Source: Gorsachius magnificus
Lineage: Eukaryota; Chordata; Aves; Pelecaniformes; Ardeidae
Direction of reading: 5' to 3'
NCBI GenBank assembly: GCA_034008185.1
Contig: CM067082.1
Coordinates: forward strand, 99,505,311 to 99,569,310
Length of the DNA: 64,000 nt
Within the stretch, counting starts at the first letter, position 1. Each line of letters begins with the position of its first letter. Of the stretch, positions 61,603 through 64,000 are shown in pieces. The position numbers and the translations under genes were made by a program. The notes under the pieces were generated by a model. That model searched no databases and was not told where the DNA came from. It saw only the letters and a program-made list of their open reading frames with translations.

Positions 61603-62680
61603 GCCCAAAAGGGAACAATCAGGTTCTTCACATTTAGAAGCATGTGGAATAGTGAAAAAGCACAACAGGATTTTTAGTACATCTCTGTATCTTCTGAGGT
61701 ATATGGATTGAACTGCTTTGCATATTTATTTTCATTTATGAATTGAGATTTGTTATTGCAATCATGAAAAATTAATATTGGCTACATTAAGTATTCAGAT
61801 GCTTAATTGGAACACAGAATGGTAAGATAAAAGATAACGAAAATTATTATCTGATTGTGCAGTTTGTTTTGTAAAACATGTTGTTCTACAAGTGCAAATT
61901 CAAACTGGAAATACAAATAAAAATGAAAGTTGCAAATAATTCATCTAAATAATTTAATAATCCATGCTATACATGAAGAAAATCTATTTTTGAGAGGTAC
62001 TGTAACGTTATAATAGATAGATTGCTTAAAATCAATACCTGAGTAAAAAGTGTGTTCGTAGACCACACAGAATTGCCTGTACTATAACGATGGCAGTAGT
62101 TTGATATAACTATGATACAAACACTTAATGTACAGTGAACTATGATCAATTTTTAATAAAAACTGTTGTCTTACTGATTGCATCAAAATAAGTCGGCATG
62201 GGAGGCAGGTTCTCTGTCCTATACCATTTATCACAACATAATGTCAGGAATCTTGTTAAGAGTCTTCAAAAGACCTTTGAAACTTATGCAGGTAAGCACC
62301 AAGCAAATCTTAAATGGTTTGTAAATGACACATGGTATTTATTGGCTGTTTGCAAACTGCAGGGCACGTGGCTTCCTCAGCACACTCTACAAATTCTCAG
62401 GATGCCCACAGGGGTCATGGCCCACTTGAGGGGTGGATGCAATTCACACATGTCCTGCAGGCTGCTTGCCCTCACACCGAGACTACACAGACCTACTGGA
62501 GCACATTGAGGATTTCTCCCTGCCCAGCACTTGGGTATTCTGCTGGCAAAATCAGGATCACCAAGGACTCTGTGAAGACCATCTTCCCCTGCAGCACTAA
62601 TACAGGCACTGTATCTTAAAAACACTTCTTTTTATCTGTCCTGAATCTGGAAAGGATGTCTCTGAGGAATAATCAGAAGT

Positions 62681-62957
62681 AATAGGACGAGGGGAAATGG
62701 TTTGAAGTTGCACCAGGGCAGGTTTAGATTAGACATTAGAAAAAAATTCTTCACAGGAAGGGTTGTCAGGCTCTGGAATAGGCTGCCCAGGGAGGTGGTC
62801 GAGTCCCCATCCCTGGAGGTATTTAAAAGAAGGATAGATGAGGTGCTCAGAGACATGGTTTAGTGGTGGGATGGCAGTGTTAGGTTAACAGTTGGACTCG
62901 ATGATCTTAAAGGTCTTTTCCAACCGAGGTGATTCTATGATTCTATGATCCTATGAA
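62681..62957 (+). mobile_element. CR1 LINE 3' fragment, plus strand, young subfamily
   Basis: Starts at ATAGGACGAGGGGAAATGG, coding [14 protein letters not shown]. It continues in one frame through NIRK-type text ([17 protein letters not shown]) and [16 protein letters not shown] to the stop after DEVLRDMV. The 3' UTR carries GACTCGATGATCTTAAAGGTC and the element ends GATTCTATGATTCTATGATCCTATG. The last 60 codons of ORF2 are still open, so it is little decayed. Same subfamily as 24.5 and 52.3 kb. 5' truncated. Confidence 0.95.
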
Positions 62958-64000
62958 AAGACATTAAAAAAAAAAAATCTATTTAAGAGATCTAAACAAT
63001 ATTCACTGACGATACTCAAAATACATCCTACAGCAGTACACAAGGGCTAAATCCCTTTATATAAATTTTCCTAAGAATGGGAAAATACCTCACATCATTA
63101 AATACAGTTTTTCATGCACCTTGTACAGAAGCCAAACACTGACCACACATTGCTCTCTCCAGCCTCCTGGGTGATGTATGCCAAGTCTATTCGTATAGGA
63201 TACATAATGTCATCAGAAAATGCTGGGAAGGAAAACAACATCTCACAGTGTCTGAATTGGTTATGCTATCTCAACTGGCTTCGAGAAACATTTCTTACAA
63301 GACACTCTTCTACTCGGGAAGAGCACTTCAATGACTTTGACATTGTCACTTTGGATTGCAGCTAGGTAGTGACACAGAACAGTTTTACCAAGATTTGTTT
63401 CTATTTTGATGTAGGATCACTTTGTATTCCTTTTACTGTTAGTTTTCAGGAATTTTCTGATATTTGATAGAATGGTCATTAAGTTCGGATACTTAAAAGC
63501 ACTAACCAAAACACTGTCTTAAAACAAAGAATTCATAATCATTAGTGTTATCTTTTAGTTTAAGGATTATCTGTAGTTCAAGGATTCTGCACTTCATGAT
63601 TAAATACAAACATTCAACATGTAACTTATGAAAATAATTATAACTCTCAGTTTTACTGCTGGCAATAAACCACTTATGAATAATCTGTTGGAACTGTGAA
63701 TATAACCAATAGGATACAAGTAATTAATTTGAATTTCTTACCTGTTAAACAATGACATTTAGAGACAAATTTAATAAAATAAAATACAGTATAAGACTTA
63801 TTTCATATGGCTCTAGCTAAAAAAAAAGAGAGAAAATGGTTTGCTCTGGCTTCTTTACATTTGCACTGCCAAAGTTGTCATTTCATCTCTCTAGTTCACC
63901 GCAGAGGAACACTCATTTCTAACTACAGAAAGTCAATTTCTTGCTAGTAAGGATTTTTGCCTGACAATCTGTGATTCTATAGTCCCATTATATTCAAAAC
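62958..64000. other. unique AT-rich DNA, no gene seen
   Basis: An A11 run follows the CR1 tail near 62967-62977. The 83-codon plus-strand frame at 63114-63365 has no motif I know. Nothing else seen to the window end. Confidence 0.55.

Larger units (their letters stand above)
52733..62680. other. unique AT-rich DNA with a long polypyrimidine tract
   Basis: About 10 kb without a recognised gene or interspersed repeat. It holds GGT/CA-rich DNA near 53338-53372, a 29-base-period duplication at 54063-54115, the T/C tract at 57119-57170, GTTTT-rich DNA near 59926-59955 and mixed homopolymers at 60221-60270. A G9A8 run is at 61586-61602. Two weak exon-like sites (60801-60877 and 62198-62291) are listed under findings. 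The 62340-62640 stretch is somewhat GC-richer and unassigned. Confidence 0.55.

Noticed and set aside
1..64000. CRISPR arrays, insertion sequences, operons, riboswitches
   Set aside because: No regularly spaced repeats, no prokaryotic gene organisation; CR1 content shows an avian nuclear genome.

Overview
The window looks like bird nuclear DNA: AT-rich, gene-poor, and scattered with CR1 LINE retrotransposon fragments that carry the avian CR1 3' signature (conserved tail plus the ATTCTATG-type octamer repeat). No bacterial operon, phage, CRISPR array, rRNA or tRNA gene was seen. Nearly all open frames are antisense or chance shadows, and the only long frame with clear protein homology belongs to a retrotransposon. 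The most abundant young CR1 type, ending GATGATCTTAAAGGTC..CCAACC, suggests a non-galliform bird. That is from memory and not tested.

Layout. 1-5.5 kb: unique non-coding DNA with homopurine and poly-A tracts. 5.5-7.1 kb: a heavily decayed ancient CR1 (+). 7.1-17.3 kb: unique AT-rich DNA. 17.26-18.40 kb: CR1 (-). 19.73-20.28 and 20.85-20.94 kb: two CR1 tails (+). 23.32-25.62 kb: a tail-to-tail CR1 pair separated by a TATTG/TATTC pentanucleotide repeat. Its minus-strand member keeps a 344-codon open frame for the reverse-transcriptase C-terminal half. 26.16-28.13 kb: the only GC-rich block, with overlapping open frames on both strands and a motif resembling a widespread sauropsid repeat. 33.62-33.76 kb: a small exon-like unit (+) with acceptor, start codon, signal peptide and donor. 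Its peptide faintly resembles the mature N terminus of prolyl 4-hydroxylase alpha subunits. 37.89-38.37 kb: two degraded MIR/CORE-like SINEs. 44.31-45.97 kb: a CR1 (+) keeping endonuclease and early RT sequence, then joined directly to its 3' tail. 48.72-48.87 (-), 52.31-52.73 (+) and 62.68-62.96 kb (+): further CR1 tails. The rest is unique AT-rich sequence with microsatellites and homopolymers.

No complete host gene or pathway can be reconstructed. The window is best read as intergenic or intronic, possibly inside a gene whose other exons lie outside. The items most worth testing are the 33.6 kb exon candidate, the 26.2-28.1 kb GC-rich block, and the nested CR1/microsatellite locus at 23.3-25.6 kb. 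All domain assignments come from reading translations against remembered family motifs; no search was run.
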